From positions 17,921-81,920 of the forward strand of contig CANMSN010000015.1 of assembly GCA_947500585.1 (NCBI GenBank): a stretch of DNA of 64,000 bases, in the 5' to 3' direction. The notes beneath the pieces were generated by a model. That model saw nothing but the letters and a program-made list of their open reading frames with translations, searched no databases and was not told where the DNA came from. Below are positions 48,809-57,390 of the stretch, in pieces; within the stretch, counting starts at the first letter, position 1, and every line of letters begins with the position of its first letter. Origin of the DNA: an uncultured Flavobacteriaceae bacterium. Its GTDB lineage: Bacteria; Bacteroidota; Bacteroidia; Flavobacteriales; Flavobacteriaceae. The position numbers and the translations under genes were made by a program.

Positions 48809-49438
48809 ATGAATATTATAGATAAATTAAAGTGGCGCTATGCAACTAAAAAGTTTGATACAACTAAAAAGTTATCAGAAGCTAAGCTAAATACGTTAAA
48901 AGAAGCATTTAATTTAACGGCAACTTCATTTGGTTTACAAACTATAACGATGCTCATTATTAGTGATACAGAAGTAAGAGGTAGTTTAGTAGCACATTCA
49001 TATCATCAAAAACAAGTTGTAGAAGCTTCGCATTTGTTAGTAATTTGTATTAAAGATGATATAATTAATTCAGATGTGGTAGATTACTATAACAATATAA
49101 AAAATACACGTAATACATCAGAAGATATTTTAAAACCATACAGAGAAAGCCTAATTAAAACAATGAATGGAATGACGATTGAAGAACGCCAAAATTGGTC
49201 GAAAAATCAGGCCTATATTGCACTTGGTAATTTAATGACTGTTTGCGCCATTGAAGATATTGACGCTTGTCCTATGGAAGGGTTCGATCCATCTAAATAT
49301 GATGAAATACTTCAATTACAACAAAAAGGACTAAAATCAGTTTTATTATTGCCAGTTGGTTATAGAGCAGCTGATGATATGTTCGCAGAACTTAAAAAAG
49401 TTAGAAAATCAATTTCAGAAACTGTTATCGAATTATAA
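48809..49438 (+). CDS. nitroreductase-family NAD(P)H-dependent oxidoreductase
   Basis: 209 aa, cytosolic flavoprotein. RYATKKFDTTKKLSE at residues 10-24 and ATSFGLQTITMLIISD form the FMN-binding front; QAYIALGNLMTVCAIEDIDA and CPMEGFDPSKYDEIL are the NfsB-type substrate/dimer segments; LLPVGYRAADD follows. The physiological electron acceptor (quinone, nitro compound or flavin) is not readable. Ten bases before the aminotransferase gene. Confidence 0.88.
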   Translation: MNIIDKLKWRYATKKFDTTKKLSEAKLNTLKEAFNLTATSFGLQTITMLIISDTEVRGSLVAHSYHQKQVVEASHLLVICIKDDIINSDVVDYYNNIKNTRNTSEDILKPYRESLIKTMNGMTIEERQNWSKNQAYIALGNLMTVCAIEDIDACPMEGFDPSKYDEILQLQQKGLKSVLLLPVGYRAADDMFAELKKVRKSISETVIEL

Positions 49439-49448
49439 AAAATAAATT

Positions 49449-50645
49449 ATGCCAGGATTTGAATTATTTGGAGATTTAGAAAGAAAAGAAGTCAATGATG
49501 TGTTAGACAATGGTGTGCTTATGCGCTATGGTTTTGATGGTATGCGTAATGGCCATTGGAAAGCAAAAGAACTAGAAACCGAACTACAAGACACTTTTCA
49601 ATCTAAACACGTGCAATTAGTATCAAGTGGAACAGCAGCAGTATCCGTAGCCTTGGCTTCAGCAGGAGTAGGGGCAGGTGATGAAGTCATTATGCCAACA
49701 TTTACTTTTGTAGCTAGTTTTGAAGCGATTATGATGTTGGGAGCCATTCCAATATTAGTAGACATTGATGATACTTTAGGTTTAAATCCTGAAGCGGTTG
49801 AAAAAGCAATCACTCCCAAAACAAAAGCCATTATGGTAGTGCAAATGTGTGGCAGTATGGCAAATATGGATGCTTTGCAAGCTATTTCGAATAAACATAA
49901 TGTTTTATTAGTAGAAGATGCATGTCAAGCCATTGGCGGAACTTACAAAAGTAACCCATTAGGAAGCATAGGCGATTTAGGTTGTTTCTCATTCGATTTT
50001 GTAAAAACCATAACTTGTGGTGAAGGTGGAGCAGTTGTAACAAATAATAAAGATTATTATACAAATGCAGACCATTACAGCGATCATGGTCACGATCATA
50101 TTGGTTCAGACAGAGGAGCAGAAACACACCCATTTTTAGGCTATAATTTCAGAATCTCAGAATTGCATGCTGCAGTTGGTTTAGCACAAGTAAAGCGTTT
50201 ACCAGAGTTTTTAGCTATTCAGAAGAAGCATTATACTATTTTGCGTGATGCTTTATCGCAAATTTCAGAAGTTACTTTTAGAACCGTTCCAGAAGGAGGC
50301 GAAGAAAGTTGTGCCTTTTTAAATTTCTTCTTACCAGATTTAGAGACTACTAGAAAAGTAATACAAGGTCTTAAAGATGGAGGTGTAGATGTATGTTGGA
50401 ATTATTATGATAATAACTGGCATTACATCCGTAAATGGGATCATTTGAAAAATTTGAAATCATTATTCCCAATTTCTGAAGAAGTAAAAAAAGGTTTAGA
50501 ATATTTAAAAACTGCTGAGTTCCAAAAATCAGATCATTTTATTTCTAGAAATATATCATGTCTTATAAAATTATCTTGGACAGAAGAAGAGGTCAGAAAT
50601 AGAGCAGACAAGATGGTTAAAGTTATTAAGTTTGCATTAAAATAA
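49449..50645 (+). CDS. DegT/DnrJ/EryC1/StrS-family PLP aminotransferase
   Basis: 398 aa. Typical order: SSGTAAVSVALASAGVGAGD, VEDACQAIGGTY with the PLP-pyridine aspartate, the Lys-containing segment CFSFDFVKTITCGEGG (internal aldimine lysine), and LGYNFRISELHAAVGLAQ. Members aminate keto sugars for surface glycans or act in related small-molecule pathways. No sugar-pathway gene is adjacent, so the substrate is open. Co-directional with neighbours on both sides by ~10 bases, suggesting a small operon. Confidence 0.9.
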   Translation: MPGFELFGDLERKEVNDVLDNGVLMRYGFDGMRNGHWKAKELETELQDTFQSKHVQLVSSGTAAVSVALASAGVGAGDEVIMPTFTFVASFEAIMMLGAIPILVDIDDTLGLNPEAVEKAITPKTKAIMVVQMCGSMANMDALQAISNKHNVLLVEDACQAIGGTYKSNPLGSIGDLGCFSFDFVKTITCGEGGAVVTNNKDYYTNADHYSDHGHDHIGSDRGAETHPFLGYNFRISELHAAVGLAQVKRLPEFLAIQKKHYTILRDALSQISEVTFRTVPEGGEESCAFLNFFLPDLETTRKVIQGLKDGGVDVCWNYYDNNWHYIRKWDHLKNLKSLFPISEEVKKGLEYLKTAEFQKSDHFISRNISCLIKLSWTEEEVRNRADKMVKVIKFALK

Positions 50646-50656
50646 AATTAATTACC

Positions 50657-51781
50657 ATGATAAATAAAATGTTAATTTGCGTTTTTTGTTTATTCACTTT
50701 ATCTAGTTTTAGTCAAAAAACAAAATCACATATAATTAAGTTACTACCAAATAAAGATGCGCCTGTTGAATCTGTTGATTTTTATGTTTCTGAAGTTATT
50801 GATAATAGAATTTATAAAGATAATATTGGGATAGCTCAAAAAGGTGTTTTTAATAAAAAGGTACTTTCAAAATTCAATAATACATTTGAAGATGAAATAT
50901 TGAATTATATGAATTCTGTATTTCCAATTGATGCTTCAAAGCAACCTATTGTATTAAGGATTAACCAACTTCTGATATCTGAAAACACAGGTGCTTTTAA
51001 AGAAACAGGAAAAGCAACAATTAGTTTAGATGTGCTTAATAAAATAAATAATGATTATTATCTGTTAGGTAGTTTCTCAGCTTATAGAGAAAAGAATAGT
51101 GCAGATGTTACTGGAAAACATGATGATAGAATTAGGGAGATTTTAGTAGATTGTATGCTACAGTATCAAGATGATGAAAAAGCAAATAGTAACAATAACC
51201 CTAGACTTGTTTCTTTAAAGAGTTCACAAAAGCCTGTAATTTTAGAAAGCCAAATAAATAAAGGGTTTTTTAATACTTTTCATGAGCTTTATAACAATAA
51301 TTCATTTATGGATCCTTCAATAAAATTCAAAGAAAATAATCAATCTGACAAGCTTTTTTTAGAAGACAGGAATCATAAAAGAGCTTTATATTATGCGTAT
51401 TATGACGGAGAAGCAGTTTTTCTGAATGCGTCCAGTTATTCAGGTGAAAAATATTTTGTTAGAACTGAGGTTATAGATCGTTTTCTGTTATTCAATGATG
51501 CTTTTGTGTATCAAGATGAAGCTATAGGTATGTCTATGGCATTTGGAGTTTTAGGTATATTGGCTAGTAATAAGAAATCTCATGTTTTATTAGATTTATA
51601 TACAGGTCAATTTCATCTTTTAAAAGAAAATAAAATAAAAGTTTTGTTGAGAAATTATCAAAATTTATATGAAACTTATAAGGATAACCGTAATGATACT
51701 TCTAACATGAAGCGTATACTAGAAACACTTTTTAATAACGAAAACAAGGTGAATTTAAGAGATAAACTTAGAAGTTTATAA
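50657..51781 (+). CDS. exported protein of unknown function
   Basis: 374 aa with a signal peptide (MINKMLICVFCLFTLSSFSQ). Residues ~22-170 have an alternating beta pattern (VDFYVSEVIDNRIYKDNIGI, PIVLRINQLLISENTGAFKE) similar in feel to periplasmic YajG-like lipoproteins, but without a lipid cysteine. Residues ~190-374 are mixed and end in a Lys/Asn-rich helix. Family not recognised. 11 bases after the aminotransferase. Confidence 0.7.
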   Translation: MINKMLICVFCLFTLSSFSQKTKSHIIKLLPNKDAPVESVDFYVSEVIDNRIYKDNIGIAQKGVFNKKVLSKFNNTFEDEILNYMNSVFPIDASKQPIVLRINQLLISENTGAFKETGKATISLDVLNKINNDYYLLGSFSAYREKNSADVTGKHDDRIREILVDCMLQYQDDEKANSNNNPRLVSLKSSQKPVILESQINKGFFNTFHELYNNNSFMDPSIKFKENNQSDKLFLEDRNHKRALYYAYYDGEAVFLNASSYSGEKYFVRTEVIDRFLLFNDAFVYQDEAIGMSMAFGVLGILASNKKSHVLLDLYTGQFHLLKENKIKVLLRNYQNLYETYKDNRNDTSNMKRILETLFNNENKVNLRDKLRSL

Positions 51782-51862
51782 GTCTTAAATTGTTTCAAAT
51801 GCAGGTTGAAACGAACTATAAATATTAAAAATAGTAATTTATTATATAAATACTATTAGTTA

Positions 51863-51891
51863 TTGAAAAGGAGGTTCAAAAAGTATATTTG
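51863..51891 (+). promoter_or_regulatory. promoter of the laminarinase gene
   Basis: TTG at 51863-51865, 18-base spacer, TATATTTG at 51884-51891: full match to the Bacteroidota housekeeping consensus. It leaves a 5' leader of about 100 bases. The remaining gap bases (51782-51995) show nothing else. Confidence 0.6.
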
Positions 51892-51995
51892 CTGCATTTA
51901 GCCTTCTTTTTTCTTTTCGTATGGTATTTGTATGGGTTGGAAATTTAAGTTTTGGTTACAACAATCATAAATTTGATTTAAAAATAAATTAGTTT

Positions 51996-53552
51996 ATGAA
52001 ATCAAATAATTTGATAGTATTATTTTTTCTAATAAGTATAGTTCAACTTGCATTTTCACAACAACTACCAATAGATTTTTCTGATTCTTCGGATAACTTT
52101 AATTTTTGGGGCGGTAGTACATTTGCAATTATTGCATCTCCAACAGATTCAAATAATAGTGTAGGGCAGTTTGAACGTTCAAACTCTTCATCAGAACAAG
52201 GTTGTTATATAGATTTAAATAGATCTGTTAACTTGGATACTGAAAATACTATGACATTAATGTTTTATGCATTTGATCCTAATTCGCATACAATTATAGT
52301 AAAGTTAGAAAATGGAGCAAATCCGGATATAGAATTAGGTGTAACCACATCTTCACAGAATATTTGGACCGAATTGACTTATGATTTTTCTACAATTGGA
52401 GGCAGTGGTGCATATGATAGATTAACTATTAGAATAGATGATGGAAGCACTACTCCTGGCACTTTTTTAATAGATGATATTCATGATGGTTCTATACCTA
52501 CAGATCCTAATGAATTAGATGTTATATATACAGATTTAGTTTGGGCTGATGAGTTTGATACTCCCGGGGATGTCAATCAATCAAAATGGTTTAAACAAAC
52601 CCAAGCAATTATACCGGGCTTTGGTTGGGCTAATCAAGAGGAACAGCATTACACAGCTCGATTAGATAATTCTTTTGTTGATAATTTAGGTAACCTTAAT
52701 ATAGTTGCAAAAAGAGAAACATATACTAGTCCTCCGCCTGAAAACATTACAAAATCTTATACATCCGCACGCTTAAACTCAAAATTTGCATTTACTTATG
52801 GCAGAATAGATGTAAAAGCAAAATTACCAGCTTGGGATGGTACATGGCCAGCTATTTGGACTTTAGGAAAGAATATAAATGAAGATGGTGGTTTTTGGGA
52901 TGCTGGTCCAGGAGCTACAAGTAATAGTGCTAACTGGCCACAATGTGGTGAGATTGATATTATGGAGCATGGTTTAGGTCCAATTAATCATACATCTAGT
53001 GCTTTACATACTAATTCAAGTTCTGGAGCTACTATTAATTATAGCTCGCAGGAAATTAGTGATGTAGCTGCAAACTGGCATATTTATTCGGTTAATTGGT
53101 CTCCTGATCAAATTACATTTTTAGTTGATGATATACCTTATTATACTTATAACCCTGCCGTAAAAAATCTGGATGCATGGCCATTTACAGAAGATCAATA
53201 TATTTTATTAAACGTTGCTATGGGTGGTATTTCTGGAAGTATTGATTCAGCTGTTTCTAGTGGTACTATGTTGATCGATTATGTAAGGGTTTATCAAAAT
53301 AATTCTTTAAGTTTAGATGAGAAAAGTATTAATGAATTTAGAATTTATCCCAATCCTACTAAGGAAATTATCAATATAAAAACGCAAAGTAATATTGATT
53401 TAGTTGAAGTTTATGATGTTTTTGGTAAACTGATTCTCAGACAATCTAAACAGGTAAATGCTATTAATGTTGAAAATCTTGATTCAGGCTTATATCTTCT
53501 TAATATATATGCAGAAGGTATAAAAACTATAAAAAAAGTTATAGTTAATTAA
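51996..53552 (+). CDS. GH16 laminarinase-type endo-beta-1,3-glucanase, T9SS cargo
   Basis: 518 aa. Signal peptide 1-21; N-terminal beta-sandwich binding region ~25-165 (IDFSDSSDNFNFWGGSTFAI, TFLIDDIHDG); GH16 domain ~178-438 with E319-I-D321-I-M-E324 in WPQCGEIDIMEHG, plus SARLNSKFAFTYGRIDVKAK and TWPAIWTLG; T9SS type A sorting domain ~445-518 (IYPNPTKEIINIK). The EIDIME site with FTYGRI and WPAIWTLG is characteristic of laminarinases. It should hydrolyse laminarin-like beta-1,3-glucan outside the cell. Not part of the PUL operons; tail-to-tail overlap with ribB. Confidence 0.92.
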   Translation: MKSNNLIVLFFLISIVQLAFSQQLPIDFSDSSDNFNFWGGSTFAIIASPTDSNNSVGQFERSNSSSEQGCYIDLNRSVNLDTENTMTLMFYAFDPNSHTIIVKLENGANPDIELGVTTSSQNIWTELTYDFSTIGGSGAYDRLTIRIDDGSTTPGTFLIDDIHDGSIPTDPNELDVIYTDLVWADEFDTPGDVNQSKWFKQTQAIIPGFGWANQEEQHYTARLDNSFVDNLGNLNIVAKRETYTSPPPENITKSYTSARLNSKFAFTYGRIDVKAKLPAWDGTWPAIWTLGKNINEDGGFWDAGPGATSNSANWPQCGEIDIMEHGLGPINHTSSALHTNSSSGATINYSSQEISDVAANWHIYSVNWSPDQITFLVDDIPYYTYNPAVKNLDAWPFTEDQYILLNVAMGGISGSIDSAVSSGTMLIDYVRVYQNNSLSLDEKSINEFRIYPNPTKEIINIKTQSNIDLVEVYDVFGKLILRQSKQVNAINVENLDSGLYLLNIYAEGIKTIKKVIVN

Positions 53553-54709
53553 TACTTAACATAATCAACAATCTCTAAACCATATCCAATTAAACCAACC
53601 CGTTTAGTTTGTTCAGTGTTAGAAATTAATCGCAATTTATGAATGTTTAAATCGTGAAGTATCTGTGCGCCAATGCCAAAGTCTCTGTTGTCCATATTAA
53701 TTCTTGGTGCTCTAGCTACTTTATTTGGTGCTTGGTGTTCCTTAAGAAAAGACAGTCGGCTTAAAACATTCATAGACTGTGATTCTTGATTAATAAATAT
53801 TACTGCACCCTTGCCAGAATCATTTATAACCTTGAAAACATCATCTAATTGCTGGTCTGCATTGTTAGTTAGTGTCCCTAAAATATCATTATTAAATAAT
53901 GTGGAATTAATTCTTGTAAGTACTTCTTCGTTATCTTTCCATTGACCTTTGGTTAATGCAATATGTACTTGATTATTAGTGGTTTGCTTGTAAGCTCTTA
54001 ATCTAAAACTTCCAAATCGAGTTTCTATTTGAAAATCTTCTTTTTTATCAATTAAAGAATCATGTTGCATTCTATAAGCCACTAAATCTTCAATAGAAAC
54101 AATTTTTAAGTCTAATTTTTTGGCAACCTTGATTAATTGAGGCAAACGCGCCATAGAACCATCTTCATTCATGATTTCAACAATAACTCCAGCAGGCTCT
54201 AAACCAGCTAATCGAGCAAAGTCTATTGCTGCTTCTGTATGTCCGGTTCGTCTTAAAACACCACCTTCTTTAGCTACTAAAGGAAATATATGTCCTGGTC
54301 TAGCCAATTCAAAAGGTTTTGTAGAAGGGTTTATTAGAGACTTAATCGTTTTTGCTCTATCACTTGCTGAAATTCCAGTAGTTACACCATGTCCTCTTAA
54401 ATCTACAGATACCGTAAATGCAGTTTCCATGGGATCTGTGTTATTTCTAACCATCATATTAAGATCCAATTCTTTACAGCGGTTTTCAGTAAGGGGTGCG
54501 CAAATAAGTCCACGTCCATGAGTAGCCATGAAATTTATCATTTCAGGCGTTACTTTATCAGCGGCAGCAATGAAATCGCCTTCATTTTCACGGTTTGCAT
54601 CATCTACAACAATTATTACTTTACCATTTCTAATGTCTTCAATAGCATCATGAATAGTATTTAGTTTAAATTGAGGAGTCGCTGTTTTTGTCATGGTTTC
54701 TATCATCAT
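53549..54709 (-). CDS. ribB: 3,4-dihydroxy-2-butanone 4-phosphate synthase with degenerate GTP cyclohydrolase II domain
   Basis: 386 aa. Residues ~15-215 form an intact DHBP synthase, using ribulose 5-phosphate for riboflavin synthesis: VVDDANRENEGDF, ATHGRGLICAPL, RPGHIFPLVAKEGGVLRRTG. Residues ~220-386 align with GTP cyclohydrolase II, but the three zinc cysteines and the H-S-E-C-L-T-G-D loop are replaced (RINSTLFNNDILGTLTNN) and RQEGRNIGL has become NQESQSMNV. That half should be inactive. No FMN riboswitch is visible upstream. Start could also be the ATG at codon 2 or 6. Confidence 0.92.
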   Translation of the reverse strand: MMIETMTKTATPQFKLNTIHDAIEDIRNGKVIIVVDDANRENEGDFIAAADKVTPEMINFMATHGRGLICAPLTENRCKELDLNMMVRNNTDPMETAFTVSVDLRGHGVTTGISASDRAKTIKSLINPSTKPFELARPGHIFPLVAKEGGVLRRTGHTEAAIDFARLAGLEPAGVIVEIMNEDGSMARLPQLIKVAKKLDLKIVSIEDLVAYRMQHDSLIDKKEDFQIETRFGSFRLRAYKQTTNNQVHIALTKGQWKDNEEVLTRINSTLFNNDILGTLTNNADQQLDDVFKVINDSGKGAVIFINQESQSMNVLSRLSFLKEHQAPNKVARAPRINMDNRDFGIGAQILHDLNIHKLRLISNTEQTKRVGLIGYGLEIVDYVKY

Positions 54710-54725
54710 TTTGCAAAGATATTGC

Positions 54726-56705
54726 TTATTTTAAAGAATTTAAACAATTTTGTTTTAAGTCTTCTTTTATTTGAACATTTATAAAAGGATAAACAAATAT
54801 GTGTAATGGAAAGCTAATTAATAAAACCAAAAAGTTTGGTCGCTTTTTATTTTTACCAATATGTTTATAAAAAGCAAATAAATTTAACAGAGATTTTACA
54901 TTGTAAATAAGAAAAATAAAAAATAAAACTAAGCTAATTTTAATTGATACAGAAGCTACAGATGGTAGTTTGTTGTTTTTAAGAACAAAAAATAAAACTA
55001 ATAGAACCGCACCAACACAGTAGAGTATAAAAGCAAACTTGGAATTAGATTTATATTTTGATGCTGTTTTTTCAGTAAGATAGTAATTAGTATGTATTTC
55101 TAATCCTGAATCACGAAGCGAACTAGTTGAAAATCCTTTTTGATTTAATAGTTTTATGGCTTCAAAACGAATTGGCTCGTCATGACCTAAAGTTTCATAA
55201 TTATTTATTACATCTAATAACTCTTCTTTGTTGTAAGATGACAGAAACTTATAATCAACACTATCTTTTTCCTTAATATTAAATACCTTTTTAAGCGGTT
55301 CTAAAATATTACCAACTTCAAACAATCCTCTATCTGCTGTTGCGCGTTTGGTTAAATAAACACCTAATGGCAACATAACTAATGTTGAAAACCAACTAGC
55401 TAAAACTGGATTAAACTCACCATTTTTAGCGCTATTAGTTGCAAAAATACCTATAAAATGATACGTTAAAAATAGTACAATGGCTATAACCATAGGCAAA
55501 CCAATACCGCCTTTGCGAATTAAAGCACCTAGTGGTGCACCAACAAAAAATAAAATTATACATGCAAACGCCAGAGCAAATTTTTCATGAAACGAAATAA
55601 TATGTTTATTAAACCAAACTTTAGACGATTTAAAAGATACTATTTTTTGATTAATAATTTGCGAAGCACTTACCACAGACTTTAATGAATCATCAACTAA
55701 TTGCAATTTCTTTTTTGTGTCAAAAACGTCTAAAACTGGGCCTATGTGTGTAGAATCGGTTTTAGGTTCTATCTCTCTTTTAATAATCTTTTTATTATAA
55801 ACTCTTGAAAACCCTGATCGTCTAAGTAAGTTTTCAGAAATATCTTTATTATCTTTTTGACGCATTTTGATTAATGAGTCCATGGTTTTGTCTAACCCAA
55901 CAATATCTAACATGTTATATTTGTCAGACTGAGATTTTTCATCAAAATCTACATCATTAAAACCAGATAAATCTATATTCATGATATATTTTTCAAAAGT
56001 ACTTTTGGCAAATGGTTTCTTCTTTTTACTCTTTAAATTATTTGTTTGTAAATCTTCATAATAGTTTCCATCATATAGTATTAACTGTAATATATTCGAG
56101 TTTTTTTCGCTAAAAAGTTCACCTGTTTTGGCTTTAATGGTTTTCGTGTTTTTACCACTTACATTTTTTATGTGTATGGTGACGTCTTCTAAATATTGAT
56201 CATTATCACCACTTTTTTCTTTTACTTTAATATTAAAATCGTTTCCTATAGTGTTAAACTGACCTTCAGCAATCGCCATAGCAGGTTTCGTGTTTTTTAT
56301 ATTTAAGCGAAGGTTTAGCGAGTTATATTCAGCCCACGGAATAACATTATTTGAAAAGAAAAACGTGATCGTGGCAAGTGCAACTATAAAAACACTTAAA
56401 CCAAACATAGCGCGTTGTAATGAAATACCAGTAGATTTCATGGCAGCAAATTCATAGTTTTCGGCAAAACTACCAAACACCATTATTGATGATAGTAAAA
56501 TAGTTAAGGGTAAAACTAAAGGAATAAGTTTAGGTAAAAAATAGAATATGAATTTAAAAACAACGATAAGATCTAGGTCTTTACCAGCTAACTCTTTTAT
56601 ATACAGCCAAATAGTTTGTAAAATAAAAATCAGCATGAGTATTATAAACACGCTGAAAAAAGTTTTAAGATATGTTGTTAGTATGTAACGGTCTAATATT
56701 TTCAC
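54726..56705 (-). CDS. LptF/LptG-family permease
   Basis: 659 aa, much longer than the ~360 aa of E. coli LptF/G. N-terminal helices (ILDRYILTTYLKTFFSVFII) and the YjgP/YjgQ core with FMVFGSFAENYEFAAMKSTG-type coupling segment (about 65-90). Then a long hydrophilic periplasmic part (~130-330), further helices ~370-450, and an extra C-terminal region with helices ~560-620. It belongs to the inner-membrane complex that drives lipopolysaccharide to the outer membrane. 10 bases after the LolA-like gene. Confidence 0.9.
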   Translation of the reverse strand: MKILDRYILTTYLKTFFSVFIILMLIFILQTIWLYIKELAGKDLDLIVVFKFIFYFLPKLIPLVLPLTILLSSIMVFGSFAENYEFAAMKSTGISLQRAMFGLSVFIVALATITFFFSNNVIPWAEYNSLNLRLNIKNTKPAMAIAEGQFNTIGNDFNIKVKEKSGDNDQYLEDVTIHIKNVSGKNTKTIKAKTGELFSEKNSNILQLILYDGNYYEDLQTNNLKSKKKKPFAKSTFEKYIMNIDLSGFNDVDFDEKSQSDKYNMLDIVGLDKTMDSLIKMRQKDNKDISENLLRRSGFSRVYNKKIIKREIEPKTDSTHIGPVLDVFDTKKKLQLVDDSLKSVVSASQIINQKIVSFKSSKVWFNKHIISFHEKFALAFACIILFFVGAPLGALIRKGGIGLPMVIAIVLFLTYHFIGIFATNSAKNGEFNPVLASWFSTLVMLPLGVYLTKRATADRGLFEVGNILEPLKKVFNIKEKDSVDYKFLSSYNKEELLDVINNYETLGHDEPIRFEAIKLLNQKGFSTSSLRDSGLEIHTNYYLTEKTASKYKSNSKFAFILYCVGAVLLVLFFVLKNNKLPSVASVSIKISLVLFFIFLIYNVKSLLNLFAFYKHIGKNKKRPNFLVLLISFPLHIFVYPFINVQIKEDLKQNCLNSLK

Positions 56706-56715
56706 ACGTTATGCC

Positions 56716-57351
56716 TTAGTCCAATTTATTGATGTAATAATCTTGATATTTACTGGCATCAAAGGTAAATAAGGTTTTTGATAAAGGCTCGTTTGTTTTA
56801 AAAGAATTAACAGTTAGTGTTGTTTTAGTATTGTTCTTTCCTATTTGAATTAGATTGTAAATATGTTTTGTGTTAACATCAATGCCTAAAAGAATACTTT
56901 TAATTTCGGAATCTGAGTCTATTGGTGTTAACTTAACGTATTGTATTTTTCTGCCATTTATATTCTGTTCTATATCCATGGCATATAAGTATCCGTCTTC
57001 GTAGAACGACAGCATTTTACTAGGCGTAATGGCATCTTCTTCATCATCATTTTCAGAAGAAATAGTAACTTCTTCATCTTCTGGACTAATAGAATAAAGT
57101 GTTTTTCCATCAAAAAGACGTGTTATACCAAGAATATTTAATTTGTATTTTTCTCCTTGTATAATTACATCACCTTTAGTTTCCTGTTTAACGTTTTCAG
57201 AAGTATTTTCTAAAACATATTTAAAGTCTAAAGAAATATTATCGTATCCTTTAACCTTTGCTGAAACTTCATTTAATAATGTTTTTCCTTTATTTTGTGA
57301 AAAACCACTAATAGAAAGTGTTATTAATAATACTGCTATAAATTTTTTCAT
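56716..57351 (-). CDS. LolA-like outer-membrane lipoprotein carrier protein
   Basis: 211 aa with signal peptide (MKKFIAVLLITLSISGFSQ). LolA fold: VSAKVKGYDNISLDFKYVLE, GDVIIQGEKYKLNILGITRL, DGKTLYSISPEDEEVTIS, and YVKLTPIDSDSEIKSILLGI. It should ferry lipoproteins across the periplasm. Close linkage with ftsK upstream and lptF/G-like downstream is common in Flavobacteriia. Confidence 0.88.
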   Translation of the reverse strand: MKKFIAVLLITLSISGFSQNKGKTLLNEVSAKVKGYDNISLDFKYVLENTSENVKQETKGDVIIQGEKYKLNILGITRLFDGKTLYSISPEDEEVTISSENDDEEDAITPSKMLSFYEDGYLYAMDIEQNINGRKIQYVKLTPIDSDSEIKSILLGIDVNTKHIYNLIQIGKNNTKTTLTVNSFKTNEPLSKTLFTFDASKYQDYYINKLD

Positions 57352-57390
57352 TACAATTTATTTTCTGTTTTCGCAAATGCGGTAATCTAA

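Noticed and set aside
53549..54725. FMN riboswitch before ribB
   Set aside because: Only 16 bases separate ribB from the upstream permease gene, and no RFN-like conserved blocks are present.
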